Notes: a model not told the origin generated them from the letters alone. A stretch of DNA of 13,082 bases from Leptospiraceae bacterium (GCA_025057195.1 JANWWX010000012.1:1-13082); one strand, 5' to 3'. Shown: positions 1 to 7,908, counted from the stretch's first letter. A program made the numbers and translations.

Positions 1-4
1 ATCT

Positions 5-712
5 ATGAGCTCGAGGCAAACTGAAACACCGCTGCTTTCGCTACGCGATATTTGCCTGTCTTATGGCAAGCGTGTCATCCTCGACCACACCAGCGCCGAT
101 TTCTATCCCGGCAGTTTTACGGTCATCGCTGGGGAGTCTGGCTGTGGCAAAAGTAGCCTGCTTTATATTTTAGGTGGCCTGTTGAAACCCGATTCAGGAC
201 AATACCTGTTCCGTGGCCGTCCCGTCTATCGTTGGTTGGGTGAGTGGGGTTTGAGCAGATTCCGTAAAAAAAATATCGGCTTTTTATTCCAGGATTTTCG
301 CTTGTTGCCATTTTTGACCGTTGAAGAAAATGTGCGTTTTCCTGTGCTATTTTCTGGTGTGCGCATGGGCAAGTCAAAAATACAGCAAAGGTTAAAGCAG
401 TTGGGAATTGCACACCGGGCAAAAGCATACCCACATACGATTTCGGGTGGTGAAGCACAGCGCACTGCATTGGCACGGGCACTTTTGCTGGAACCACCGC
501 TCTTGCTGCTGGATGAACCAACTGGCAATTTAGACCGAGACACAGAAATTGCGATCGTCGATTTGCTCTTGGAACTGCAGCGCGAGGGTCTGACGCTGAT
601 CTGTGCTTCTCACAGTGAATATATGATGGCCCACGCGGACAGGGTGATGGTCCTCGCCGGCGGCAAGCTATCCCTCAAAGCGGTAGCGAGAAAACGATCC
701 CGGATGGCCTGA
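5..712 (+). CDS. ABC transporter ATP-binding protein (LolD/MacB/FtsE type)
   Basis: This cytoplasmic ATPase subunit would hydrolyse ATP to drive its partner permease, encoded directly downstream. All expected motifs are visible in 235 residues: Walker A GESGCGKSS (43-51), Q-loop Gln96, signature ISGGEAQR (146-153), Walker B LLLLDEPTGNLD with Asp170 and Glu171, and the H-loop His203. The DEPTGNLD wording and the short single-domain length are typical of the LolD/MacB/FtsE group, which works with four-helix permeases on lipoproteins, envelope proteins or peptides rather than on small-solute import. Its TGA is followed immediately by the permease ATG, so the two are almost certainly co-transcribed and translationally coupled. 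The start lies four bases from the window edge. A ribosome-binding site cannot be seen, and an upstream start cannot be excluded. The substrate is unknown. Confidence 0.93.
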   Translation: MSSRQTETPLLSLRDICLSYGKRVILDHTSADFYPGSFTVIAGESGCGKSSLLYILGGLLKPDSGQYLFRGRPVYRWLGEWGLSRFRKKNIGFLFQDFRLLPFLTVEENVRFPVLFSGVRMGKSKIQQRLKQLGIAHRAKAYPHTISGGEAQRTALARALLLEPPLLLLDEPTGNLDRDTEIAIVDLLLELQREGLTLICASHSEYMMAHADRVMVLAGGKLSLKAVARKRSRMA

Positions 713-2074
713 ATGTATTTTTTGCGTTTTATCCTGCGCCGGATTTTCCTTATCTTTTTTATTGCCCGCAAACACTTTTGGCGCAACGCATTATCGTCGC
801 TGGGCCTTTTTTTGTCTCTGCTGATCGCAATCACCATTTTGGGTGTGCTTGAGCCAGTCAAAAAAATGCTACGTGCCAAGATGGAATCGAGTTTGCCTGC
901 ACAGACCTTGCGGCTGGTGCCTGAGTTTTCTGCGACCAAAACTGCCGGCTGGTCACAATTTCGCCGGGAACGGGATGTGCTGATGCCAATAACACAAGAT
1001 CTGCTTTTGCGGGCGCGCCGCTGGGGTAAACCGGGTGCGGTGCGCAGTGTCAGTGCCACGCAGCTTTTACAGCAACCCGCCATTGGCCGCTTTGAAGATC
1101 CACTCTTGGCGCAGCTTGGTTTCAGTTTTGACTTGGTGCTGCAAGGAGTGCCCGCTAAATTTTTTCGTCCAGCGATGCGCTGCAACCTACCCTACTTGGG
1201 CCGGACCACCGAAGACAAAGGGAAAATCCTCGAAGAGATTCCCATCATTGTTCCCGAAAATTATTTGGAGATCGCTTATTCTTATGCACTGATCAGTGGT
1301 TTGCCGACAGTGTCCCCGCAAAAACTGATTGGGCTCCAGCTACGCGCTATTCTCGGCCAGAGCATCACCGGTGTGCGCTGGTCTTTCACCGAGGAAGTTC
1401 GCTTGGTCGTCTGTGGTTTTGCTGCGCCTGGCCTGATCAGTGCCGTGGGAGTGCCGATCGAATGGGTACAAAAAAAGCACCGCCTGCGCCAGCAGAAAAA
1501 CGCACTGCAGAGTTATGACCAGCTCTTTATCGAAGTTTCCAATGAAAAGGCTATACCCGAAATCCTTGCTGCGGCCAGTGCTGCAAAATTGCGCCTACCG
1601 GAAAAAACCCGCAGCCTGGAGCCGGTTTTGAAATCGCTGGAGCGGTTGGACTGGATTTTTATCGCGGTGGCAGCCATCCTGGCCACACTGGCTGCGATTG
1701 CCTTGGCTAATTCGTTTGCTCTTTTGGCCGTGCAAAACCGCTATGAATTTGGCTTATACCTTGTTTTTGGCTCATCGCTTTTTTTTCTTTGGTTTCTTTT
1801 GGCTTTCGAGGGCGCAGTGTGGGGCTTTTTCCACTCTTGGCTGGCGTTGCAGCTGGCTGATCCATTCCTGCACTTTTTGGAGCAGTATCTGAAAGAATTA
1901 CCTTGGCTCTCAAAATTTTCTGCCACTGGCCTCGAGCAATTGAAATTAGAGCTCAGTGCCGGCGATCGCCTACTGATCTACCTGCTTTCCGTTTCTTTGG
2001 CTGCGTTGTCATCCCTTTTGCCAGGAGCGATCGTGCTTGGGCGGCGCACGCTCGCGCTGGTCAAAAAGGACTAA
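713..2074 (+). CDS. ABC transporter permease, FtsX/LolCE-like topology
   Basis: This is the membrane partner of the preceding ATPase (453 residues). The N-terminus is basic and aromatic and leads into a first transmembrane helix at about 27-46. A polar domain of roughly 265 residues follows. Three further hydrophobic segments lie at about 312-338, 343-375 and 419-445. One helix, a large extracytoplasmic domain and three C-terminal helices is the layout of FtsX, LolC/LolE and MacB permeases, which move substrates out of the inner membrane or transmit signals across it rather than forming an import channel. The length is closer to LolC/E (about 400) than to FtsX (about 300). I recognise the fold from topology and neighbour, not from a specific signature, so the cargo is unknown. 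The last four bases overlap the stop codon of the convergent gene. Confidence 0.85.
   Translation: MYFLRFILRRIFLIFFIARKHFWRNALSSLGLFLSLLIAITILGVLEPVKKMLRAKMESSLPAQTLRLVPEFSATKTAGWSQFRRERDVLMPITQDLLLRARRWGKPGAVRSVSATQLLQQPAIGRFEDPLLAQLGFSFDLVLQGVPAKFFRPAMRCNLPYLGRTTEDKGKILEEIPIIVPENYLEIAYSYALISGLPTVSPQKLIGLQLRAILGQSITGVRWSFTEEVRLVVCGFAAPGLISAVGVPIEWVQKKHRLRQQKNALQSYDQLFIEVSNEKAIPEILAAASAAKLRLPEKTRSLEPVLKSLERLDWIFIAVAAILATLAAIALANSFALLAVQNRYEFGLYLVFGSSLFFLWFLLAFEGAVWGFFHSWLALQLADPFLHFLEQYLKELPWLSKFSATGLEQLKLELSAGDRLLIYLLSVSLAALSSLLPGAIVLGRRTLALVKKD
2071..2074. other. Convergent stop-codon overlap (CTAA)
   Basis: The permease ends in TAA at 2072-2074, and the opposite-strand gene ends in TAG, read from 2073 to 2071. 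The two stops share three bases of the tetramer CTAA. No intergenic space remains, so any terminator for either gene must lie inside the other gene. Confidence 0.95.
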
Positions 2075-2580
2075 CACGCGATCCCATAGCGTTTTTTGGC
2101 AAAGTTTAAGATGCGCTCATAATCTAAATTGCTCTGCTCGCGGAATTCATAGACAATGAGTTTCTCGATTAGCTTCCCGATGCCGGGGACTTTGACACTT
2201 GTCTCAATAGCAATATTTCGTTTGCTTCGGTAAGTGCCATCTGGCAGGTACACGGATCTCTCTCGGAAACCGATCGCTGAGTTGATGAGTTTGAGTTGGG
2301 TTTCGCACAGGTACTCCCGCTTTTTGCGATCGAGGATAGTGACTTCATGGCAGTTGAGCGGTTCGCCGTTGGCTAAAAGTTTTTGTGCAAAAAGCGGCAA
2401 GGCGGTACGGATGTGTAACCGATACTCACGCCGGCGCACTCGGCCATCGTCTTTTTCATCCAGCAAGTCCGCCCGCGAAAACATATCCCAAATTTCAAGA
2501 TGCTGGTAGCGTGCCTCACGAATGTCAATCAATGTTTCAAAAGGGAACGGAAAGCGGTGCTCTAAAGTTGCACGCTGCAT
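2071..2580 (-). CDS. START/SRPBCC-like hypothetical protein (DUF2505-like)
   Basis: A 169-residue protein with no signal peptide or membrane segment, so probably cytoplasmic. The N-terminus (FPFPFETLIDIREARYQHLE) is followed by alternating strand-like charged segments and a long, probably helical C-terminus with charged and hydrophobic residues interleaved (about 138-165). This resembles the helix-grip START/SRPBCC superfamily, whose members bind hydrophobic ligands in a cavity, and in particular the DUF2505-type proteins. That assignment rests on general pattern only, and I see no catalytic residues. The gene is divergent from the CMD-Rieske gene across 86 bases and convergent with the ABC permease. 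No clear Shine-Dalgarno sequence precedes the ATG at 2580. Function is unknown. Confidence 0.72.
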   Translation of the reverse strand: MQRATLEHRFPFPFETLIDIREARYQHLEIWDMFSRADLLDEKDDGRVRRREYRLHIRTALPLFAQKLLANGEPLNCHEVTILDRKKREYLCETQLKLINSAIGFRERSVYLPDGTYRSKRNIAIETSVKVPGIGKLIEKLIVYEFREQSNLDYERILNFAKKRYGIAC

Positions 2581-2656
2581 TGAGGTTCTGGCAGCAAGGC
2601 TATTGCCGTAGCGATGTAAAGTAATAAAACATATTCTGTTAGTTACCTGAATCTGT

Positions 2657-2661
2657 AAGGA
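2657..2661 (+). promoter_or_regulatory. Shine-Dalgarno supporting a TTG start
   Basis: AAGGA lies five bases upstream of the TTG at 2667. The first in-frame ATG (2700) has no comparable site, so the site favours the TTG start of the CMD-Rieske gene. Confidence 0.55.
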
Positions 2662-2666
2662 AGTGC

Positions 2667-3338
2667 TTGCAGCGGTATATTGCGTTTAGAGCAGCCGCCA
2701 TGAGCCGTGCACTGGATTTTTTGATCAAAGTCCGTCCGGGGCCAATGCAAGCATATTTTTCTTTCTTGAAACAGGCGGGAGAACACTTGGATCCCAAAAC
2801 AGCAGCGCTCATCTCTGTCATCACTAAGGTTTATGCCAAAACGCCCACAGGTTTGCGCCAATACTTGCCGCGCGCACTCAAGGCCGGAGCCACGGCTGAT
2901 GAGGTGATCGATGCGCTGCTCATGGCAATGCCCGCCCTGAGTTTTAGCAAAATTGTGTGGGCAATCGACGTCATCCTCGACATGGACTTGCCCGAATTTG
3001 CCAAATACCGCAACCTGGTCAGTGCCAAAAGCGAATGGGTAGAAATCGGTAATACGGCGAATTTTCCCGTGGGTGAGGCGGTCTATGTCCGTTCTGGCAA
3101 GCAGCCATTGGTGGTTTATCGCACCGACTCGGAGCTTTTTGTCTATGATGCGCACTGCCCGCACAAAGGCAATGTAATCCCCGAAAGCGGACTTGTGGGC
3201 ACAACGCTCACCTGCCCAGTCCACGAATGGTGCTTTGATCTCCAAAGCGGCAAGTGCACGAGTGGTGGCAATTCACCGCTGCGCCGGTTTGCGGCCAAAA
3301 TTGAAGGGGATAAGGTTCTGGCAGAAATGAAAACCTAA
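2667..3338 (+). CDS. CMD/AhpD-like domain fused to a Rieske [2Fe-2S] ferredoxin domain
   Basis: A 223-residue soluble protein in two parts. Residues about 30-120 are helical and resemble the carboxymuconolactone decarboxylase/AhpD family, including the AGATADEVIDALLMA stretch typical of that fold. They contain no cysteine, so the CxxC redox pair of AhpD-type members is absent. Residues about 125-223 form a Rieske domain: the cluster ligands are Cys164-x-His166 and Cys183-x2-His186, sixteen residues apart, as in dioxygenase-type Rieske ferredoxins. The protein could pass electrons to an oxygenase or reductase, with the helical part serving as a scaffold or binding module. No oxygenase is in the window to indicate the partner. 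Starting at ATG 2700 instead of TTG 2667 would remove 11 residues and affect neither domain. The 3' end overlaps the release factor 3 stop by CTAA. Confidence 0.85.
   Translation: MQRYIAFRAAAMSRALDFLIKVRPGPMQAYFSFLKQAGEHLDPKTAALISVITKVYAKTPTGLRQYLPRALKAGATADEVIDALLMAMPALSFSKIVWAIDVILDMDLPEFAKYRNLVSAKSEWVEIGNTANFPVGEAVYVRSGKQPLVVYRTDSELFVYDAHCPHKGNVIPESGLVGTTLTCPVHEWCFDLQSGKCTSGGNSPLRRFAAKIEGDKVLAEMKT
3335..3338. other. Second convergent stop-codon overlap (CTAA)
   Basis: TAA at 3336-3338 ends the CMD-Rieske gene, and TAG read from 3337 to 3335 ends release factor 3. The arrangement is identical to that at 2071-2074. Confidence 0.95.
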
Positions 3339-4990
3339 TCGGGTGGATGGTTGTGCAGCACAACCTCGGGATGCTCCTCACTGAAGCTGCGTAGGCGGAA
3401 TGTGCTTTCAAAAAGGATCACCGGCCGGTTTTGGTCGTCATAGACAATTTTATCGAAACGCCCCGCTTTTGTAATGTCGGTGGCGGCAATCCAACGCGAG
3501 CAGGCATAAGGTAAATTCTCGAGCCTGACCGGTGCGCCGTATTCATCGGCCATGCGGTAGCGGAAGACATCGAGCTGCAATTGCCCCACTGCCCCGATGA
3601 TGGGTGAGGCGTCGCTGAGATTGAAAAGCTGTACCACTCCCTCATCGGTAAGTTCGGCAATACCCTTGCGGAATTGCTTGGCTTTGCTGGTATCCTCCAG
3701 CACAATGCGGGCAAAAATTTCCGGAGCAAAACGCGGCAGCGGCTTCAGTGCTGGTGCGTCGCCCTGGCAGAGGATGTCACCAAGCCGGTAGAGACCAGGA
3801 CTGATGATACCAATGATGTCGCCAGCATACGCCTCGTCGATGGTGTTGCGCTCTTCGCCAAAAAACGCCACCGAACTTGCCAGTTTGACCTCTTTTTTTA
3901 GGCGTGGTAGTTGCACCGACATGCCGCGTTCAAACCGCCCGCTGGTGATGCGCACGAAAGCGACCCGATCGCGGTGGAGCTTGTTCATGTTGGCCTGCAG
4001 TTTGAAGACAAAGCCGGTGAAACGTGGCTCGGTTGGGGAAAGCAGACTGCCATCATCGAGGAAGAGCGGACGGGGAGGTGGGGCAAGGGTCTTAAGCTGC
4101 TTCAGCAAATAATCCACACCAAAGTTAGTGATCGCACTGCCAAAGATAACCGGTGTCATGGTGCCGCGCAGGAATTTTTCCGGATCGAACGGTGGCAAAA
4201 CTTCGGTCAGAAGGGTGATGTCCTCGCAGAATTTGTGATACTCTGCCTCGCCTAAAATCTGGCGGAGTGTAGGATCATCAATGCCGGAGACCGTTTCTGG
4301 TGCACGCTGCGCGCCGCCGACAGTGCGTTCGAAGCGGTGCACAGTCTTTTCGCGGAGATTGAAAAAGCCCTTGAAGTCACGACCAGAGCCCAAAGGCCAG
4401 ACCAAGGGCACCGCAGAGATCCCTAACACCTTCTCTACATTGTCGAGCAGCGCAAAGGGTTCGAGTGCCGGTAAATCCATCTTATTGATAAAGGTGATGA
4501 TTGGCAAATTGCGCTCGCGGCAGATGTGGAAAAGTTTGATCGTCTGTGGCTCCACCCCGCGCGCGGCGTCGAGCAGCATGATGGCAGAATCAACGGCCAT
4601 TAGCGTGCGGTAGGTGTCTTCGCTAAAATCCTGGTGCCCTGGGGTATCGAGCAAGTTCATCACCAGCCCGTCGTATTCAAATTGCAGTGCCGCCGTCGAA
4701 ACGGAGATGCCACGCTCTTGCTCCAGCGCCATGAAATCAGAACGGGTGGCGCGGCGTTCCTTGCGCGCACGCACATGCCCGGCGAGGTGGATCGCACCGC
4801 CGTATAGCAATAGTTTCTCCGTTAGCGTGGTTTTGCCCGCATCGGGGTGTGCGATGATGGCAAATGCCCGACGCCGCGCGATTTCAGATTGCAGCTGGTC
4901 CACACGGAAGTTTGGATTTTGCCGACAGCGCGTAAGCTGTTTTCTGCTGGTGAATGAGTTGTAACCACCCAACAATTGGTGGTCCGCCAT
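3335..4990 (-). CDS. prfC: Peptide chain release factor 3 (RF3)
   Basis: RF3 is the class II translational GTPase that removes RF1/RF2 from the ribosome after peptide release. GTPase motifs are in order: G1 AHPDAGKTT (47-55), G2 within QERGISVST (91-99), G3 DTPGH (115-119) and G4 NKMD (169-172). The long matches around KLLLYGGAI, EDTYRTLMAVD, GFVFKLQANM, HRDRVAFVR and VGQLQLDVFRYR are characteristic of RF3 rather than EF-G. The C-terminus ends close to where the E. coli protein ends, so the gene is intact. The ATG at 4990 gives 551 residues, about 20 more than usual, and has no well-placed Shine-Dalgarno. An in-frame GTG at 4903 (Val30) would begin VDQLQSEIARRRAFAII, which lines up with the E. 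coli N-terminus. The true start is therefore uncertain. It lies 37 bases downstream of the small hypothetical gene on the same strand. Confidence 0.95.
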   Translation of the reverse strand: MADHQLLGGYNSFTSRKQLTRCRQNPNFRVDQLQSEIARRRAFAIIAHPDAGKTTLTEKLLLYGGAIHLAGHVRARKERRATRSDFMALEQERGISVSTAALQFEYDGLVMNLLDTPGHQDFSEDTYRTLMAVDSAIMLLDAARGVEPQTIKLFHICRERNLPIITFINKMDLPALEPFALLDNVEKVLGISAVPLVWPLGSGRDFKGFFNLREKTVHRFERTVGGAQRAPETVSGIDDPTLRQILGEAEYHKFCEDITLLTEVLPPFDPEKFLRGTMTPVIFGSAITNFGVDYLLKQLKTLAPPPRPLFLDDGSLLSPTEPRFTGFVFKLQANMNKLHRDRVAFVRITSGRFERGMSVQLPRLKKEVKLASSVAFFGEERNTIDEAYAGDIIGIISPGLYRLGDILCQGDAPALKPLPRFAPEIFARIVLEDTSKAKQFRKGIAELTDEGVVQLFNLSDASPIIGAVGQLQLDVFRYRMADEYGAPVRLENLPYACSRWIAATDITKAGRFDKIVYDDQNRPVILFESTFRLRSFSEEHPEVVLHNHPPD

Positions 4991-5027
4991 GGGTGACTAA
5001 TGCCCCCGATCAGGAAACCCAGAATTG

Positions 5028-5366
5028 CTATTTTCTACTGTTTTGTGCCACTGGCTTGGCGGTGTTGGGTGGTTTAGGGGGTGAAAAAAGCAAAAATTCG
5101 GTATAGATGTACCCGGCAGCGCCCCACATTTTTACTTCCATATTGCAATTACTGAGTATTGGATCTCGGTCTTCCGGCTCCAAGCCATCGGCGTCTGGAA
5201 AAATACCCTCCTCCACCGTTGTGTGCGCAGTTTTTGCCGTGATGGCCGGTGCCAGCGCAAATAGCGCAGATAAAAGCCAAATTGGCCATGACGGTGGCAT
5301 AGTGTTTGCCACAAAGGTTTTCTGCCGGCGCCGAGAGCGGGATGCTGGTTTGACGTTTTTATCCAT
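5028..5366 (-). CDS. Small hypothetical protein, probably exported or membrane-anchored
   Basis: A 112-residue protein that I do not recognise. It has a strongly basic N-terminus (RSRRR at 10-14), a hydrophobic segment at about 28-43 (IWLLSALFALAPAITA), and then a polar, acidic, proline-containing tail. This could be a long signal peptide with cleavage after PAITA or a single N-terminal membrane anchor. An internal Met23 would give a more conventional signal-peptide length. The ATG at 5366 is preceded by TAAGG four bases away, a reasonable ribosome-binding site that supports the start. The gene is upstream of release factor 3 on the same strand and may be co-transcribed with it. It is divergent from the glycogen phosphorylase. 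The opposite-strand reading frame here (5107-5376) has no ribosome-binding site and looks like a shadow. Confidence 0.55.
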   Translation of the reverse strand: MDKNVKPASRSRRRQKTFVANTMPPSWPIWLLSALFALAPAITAKTAHTTVEEGIFPDADGLEPEDRDPILSNCNMEVKMWGAAGYIYTEFLLFSPPKPPNTAKPVAQNSRK

Positions 5367-5396
5367 AATACCTTAAAAATTTTTTCTGGTGCCGGA

Positions 5397-5418
5397 TTTT
5401 ATGGGTTTATCCATAAAA
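5397..5418. promoter_or_regulatory. Perfect 8-bp inverted repeat in the divergent promoter region
   Basis: TTTTATGG (5397-5404) and CCATAAAA (5411-5418) are perfect inverted arms around a six-base spacer. It lies between the small - strand gene and glycogen phosphorylase. The 11-mer TTTATCCATAA within it (5406-5416) recurs at 5358-5368, across the start codon of the small gene. The size and symmetry fit a repressor or activator operator. No T-tract follows, so a terminator is less likely. I could not identify convincing -35/-10 boxes in 5367-5517. Confidence 0.4.
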
Positions 5419-5517
5419 CTCTGGTCTGCCGGGGCCATATACCAATGCTTGAGTGGTTACCCCTGCTGATTAACACAAAAACGCTCGCATTCCCAGAGCC
5501 AATTTTGGCCATGGAGT

Positions 5518-7908
5518 GTGCTGGCACTGTCACAAGATCCTAAAACCGAGCTCTACCATGGTTTCCTGCGCCATCTCAATTACTCGCTCGGCCGCAGCCT
5601 TGACGAACTGACACCGGAAGATGCATATATCTCATTAGCACTGGCGTTGCGCGACCAGATGATGCGGCGCATGATCGCAAAGCGCCACCGCATGCGCCAT
5701 AAGAAGCGTGTGTATTACCTCTCGATGGAATACTTGATGGGCAAGACGCTTAAGGTGGCTCTTGTCAACATGAACCTTGTCACGGCGGCAATGGAAATTT
5801 TGAGCCAATACGGCATCAAACTTGATGACCTTTATGAATTGGAGCCTGACGCAGCGCTTGGTAATGGCGGCTTGGGCCGACTAGCGGCATGCTTTCTCGA
5901 CAGCATGGCGCATCTTGACCTGCACGGCATCGGAGCTGGTTTGTGCTATGAATTTGGCCTTTTCAAGCAGAGCTTCCGCGACGGAGCACAGGTGGAATCT
6001 CCGGACATTTGGCTTTCTGGCAATTATCCTTGGCTCATTGACCGGCACGATAAACGCTACGAGGTGCGTTTTTACGGGCATGTCCACCGTGACGGATTGC
6101 GTGCCACTTGGCATGACGGCACAACGGTCATCGCACGGGCACGCGATATGCTGGTTCCTGGCAACGGTAGCGATGGCATCGCGCTTTTGAGGTTGTGGTG
6201 GGCGGAGCATAGTGCCGAGTTTGGCCTGGATTACTTCCAGCACGGCGACTATGTGCGCGCGATGGAACAGCAGATCTATGCAGAATCCATCTCCAAGGTC
6301 CTTTACCCCAACGACAACAACCTCAGCGGGCAGGAGCTAAGGCTCAAGCAGGAATACTTCCTGGCGAGCGCCACCGTGCAGGATGCAGTGGCCGCGTTCA
6401 AACATGAAGAAGCTGACCTCTATCTTTTACCAGAGCGGGTTTTTTTCCAGCTCAATGACACCCACCCAGCGGTACTAATTGCTGAACTGATGCGGATTCT
6501 TGTCGATCACGAGGGCGTACCTTGGAACAAAGCGTGGGAAATGACACGCCGCTCTGTAGGTTATACCAACCACACCATCATGCCTGAGGCCCTCGAAAAG
6601 TGGAATTTAGACCTTTTCGGCCGAGTCCTTCCGCGGCACTTAGAAATTATCTATGACATTAACCATTTTTTCCTAAAGGATCTGCGCGAGCGCGGGTTTG
6701 ACCATGACCAGATTGCGCGCTGCTCGATTATTGAAGAAGGACATCCTAAGCGCATCCGCATGGCTTCGCTGGCGGTGGTCGGCTCTTCCGCTGTCAACGG
6801 TGTCTCGGCGCTGCATAGCGAATTGGTCAAAACCCGACTGTTCCCTGAATACGCGCGACTGTGGCCTGAAAAGTTTTCCAATAAAACCAACGGCATTGCC
6901 TTCCGCCGCTGGTTAGTGGCAGCCAACCCCGGATTGACCGCGCTCATTGACGAAGCCATCGGCAAGGATTGGCATAACGACCACAGCCTGCTCAAAAATC
7001 TTTTACCTTTTGCTGGCGACTCTGGTTTCCGCAGCGCCTGGCAACAGGTACGCGACCGCAACAAAAAACTCCTGCAGGAAATTGTCCATAACACCACAGG
7101 CATCCAACTGCCACCTGAATCTTTTTTTGACGTACAGGTCAAGCGCATCCATGAATACAAAAGGCAGCTACTCAACCTGTTGCGGATTGCACGCATCTGT
7201 CTCGACATCCTGGCAGGAGACTATCCCATCGAAACCCACCGCACATTCATTTTTGCCGGCAAGGCAGCACCAGGCTACCACCGGGCAAAGCTCATCATCC
7301 GCCTGGCCAATGCGATTTCTGCCTATGTCGAGAAAAATCCACAGATCCGCAAACGCATCCAGGTGGTGTTCCTTCCCAATTTCTCCGTCTCGCTGGCCGA
7401 ACGCATCTATCCTGCGGCCGATCTTTCCGAGCAGATCAGCACTGCCGGCACTGAGGCGTCTGGCACGGGGAACATGAAGTTCATGCTCAACGGCGTCGTC
7501 ACTTTTGGCACCCTCGACGGCGCCAACATAGAAATCGCCGAAGAAGTGGGCCGAAACAACATTTACATCTTCGGCCACACTGTAGAATCGCTGCGCAAGC
7601 TGCAAGAAGAGGGTTATGACCCTGTGGCGCTGGCTGCTGAACCACGCATCCGCGAGGTGTTCCACTTTTTAGAGATGCTGCACGGGGACTTCCGCGAATT
7701 TGCCGACGCGCTGACCTACCAAGGCGATACGTATTTCCATCTTGCTGATTTCCCAGACTATTGGCAGGTGCAGCAGAAAATCATGCAGGACTATTTAGAA
7801 CGCGATAGCTGGATCGCCCGTGGTATTGCCAACACAGCCTGCTCTGGAAAATTTTCTTCCGACCGCACCGTGATGGAGTACGCGCGCGAGATCTGGAAAA
7901 TCGTATGA
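5518..7908 (+). CDS. glgP: Glycogen/maltodextrin phosphorylase (GT35)
   Basis: This cytoplasmic PLP enzyme cleaves terminal alpha-1,4 glucose units from glycogen or maltodextrin with phosphate, giving glucose-1-phosphate. At 796 residues it is full length (E. coli MalP is about 797, GlgP about 815). Family blocks are clear: VYYLSMEYLMGKTL near the N-terminus, LGNGGLGRLAACFLDS, FQLNDTHPAV, NHTIMPEALEKW, and the PLP-lysine block EASGTGNMKFMLNG with Lys654, followed by GTLDGANIEIAEEVG. No separate carbohydrate-binding module is present. Sequence alone does not separate glycogen from maltodextrin preference. The start is weak: GTG at 5518 is the only in-frame ATG/GTG/TTG between the upstream stop (5467) and the conserved region. 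GGAG at 5513-5516 is one base from it but would suit the CTG at 5521 better. The stop overlaps the next gene's ATG as ATGA, which indicates coupled translation. Confidence 0.97.
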   Translation: MLALSQDPKTELYHGFLRHLNYSLGRSLDELTPEDAYISLALALRDQMMRRMIAKRHRMRHKKRVYYLSMEYLMGKTLKVALVNMNLVTAAMEILSQYGIKLDDLYELEPDAALGNGGLGRLAACFLDSMAHLDLHGIGAGLCYEFGLFKQSFRDGAQVESPDIWLSGNYPWLIDRHDKRYEVRFYGHVHRDGLRATWHDGTTVIARARDMLVPGNGSDGIALLRLWWAEHSAEFGLDYFQHGDYVRAMEQQIYAESISKVLYPNDNNLSGQELRLKQEYFLASATVQDAVAAFKHEEADLYLLPERVFFQLNDTHPAVLIAELMRILVDHEGVPWNKAWEMTRRSVGYTNHTIMPEALEKWNLDLFGRVLPRHLEIIYDINHFFLKDLRERGFDHDQIARCSIIEEGHPKRIRMASLAVVGSSAVNGVSALHSELVKTRLFPEYARLWPEKFSNKTNGIAFRRWLVAANPGLTALIDEAIGKDWHNDHSLLKNLLPFAGDSGFRSAWQQVRDRNKKLLQEIVHNTTGIQLPPESFFDVQVKRIHEYKRQLLNLLRIARICLDILAGDYPIETHRTFIFAGKAAPGYHRAKLIIRLANAISAYVEKNPQIRKRIQVVFLPNFSVSLAERIYPAADLSEQISTAGTEASGTGNMKFMLNGVVTFGTLDGANIEIAEEVGRNNIYIFGHTVESLRKLQEEGYDPVALAAEPRIREVFHFLEMLHGDFREFADALTYQGDTYFHLADFPDYWQVQQKIMQDYLERDSWIARGIANTACSGKFSSDRTVMEYAREIWKIV

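Noticed and set aside
610..1185. 191-codon open frame on the - strand under the ABC genes
   Set aside because: It lies wholly opposite two well-supported genes, has an arginine/serine-rich composition typical of antisense reading, and no recognisable domain.
2603..2630. TTGCCG-16-TAAAAC as a promoter for the CMD-Rieske gene
   Set aside because: Each box matches the consensus at only four of six positions and the spacer is short, too weak to report as a feature.
3597..4964. Several + strand open frames opposite release factor 3
   Set aside because: All are antisense to a highly conserved GTPase whose motifs are intact; their low-complexity, serine- and arginine-rich products look like shadows.
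5107..5376. 89-codon + strand frame opposite the small hypothetical gene
   Set aside because: No ribosome-binding site and no coding character; the - strand frame has a good ribosome-binding site and a plausible export segment.
5397..5418. Inverted repeat as a rho-independent terminator
   Set aside because: The stem is A/T-rich, no T-tract follows on either strand, and it sits between divergent gene starts where no terminator is expected.
6947..7477. 176-codon + strand frame inside glycogen phosphorylase
   Set aside because: It is an alternate frame of a gene whose conserved blocks continue without interruption through this region.
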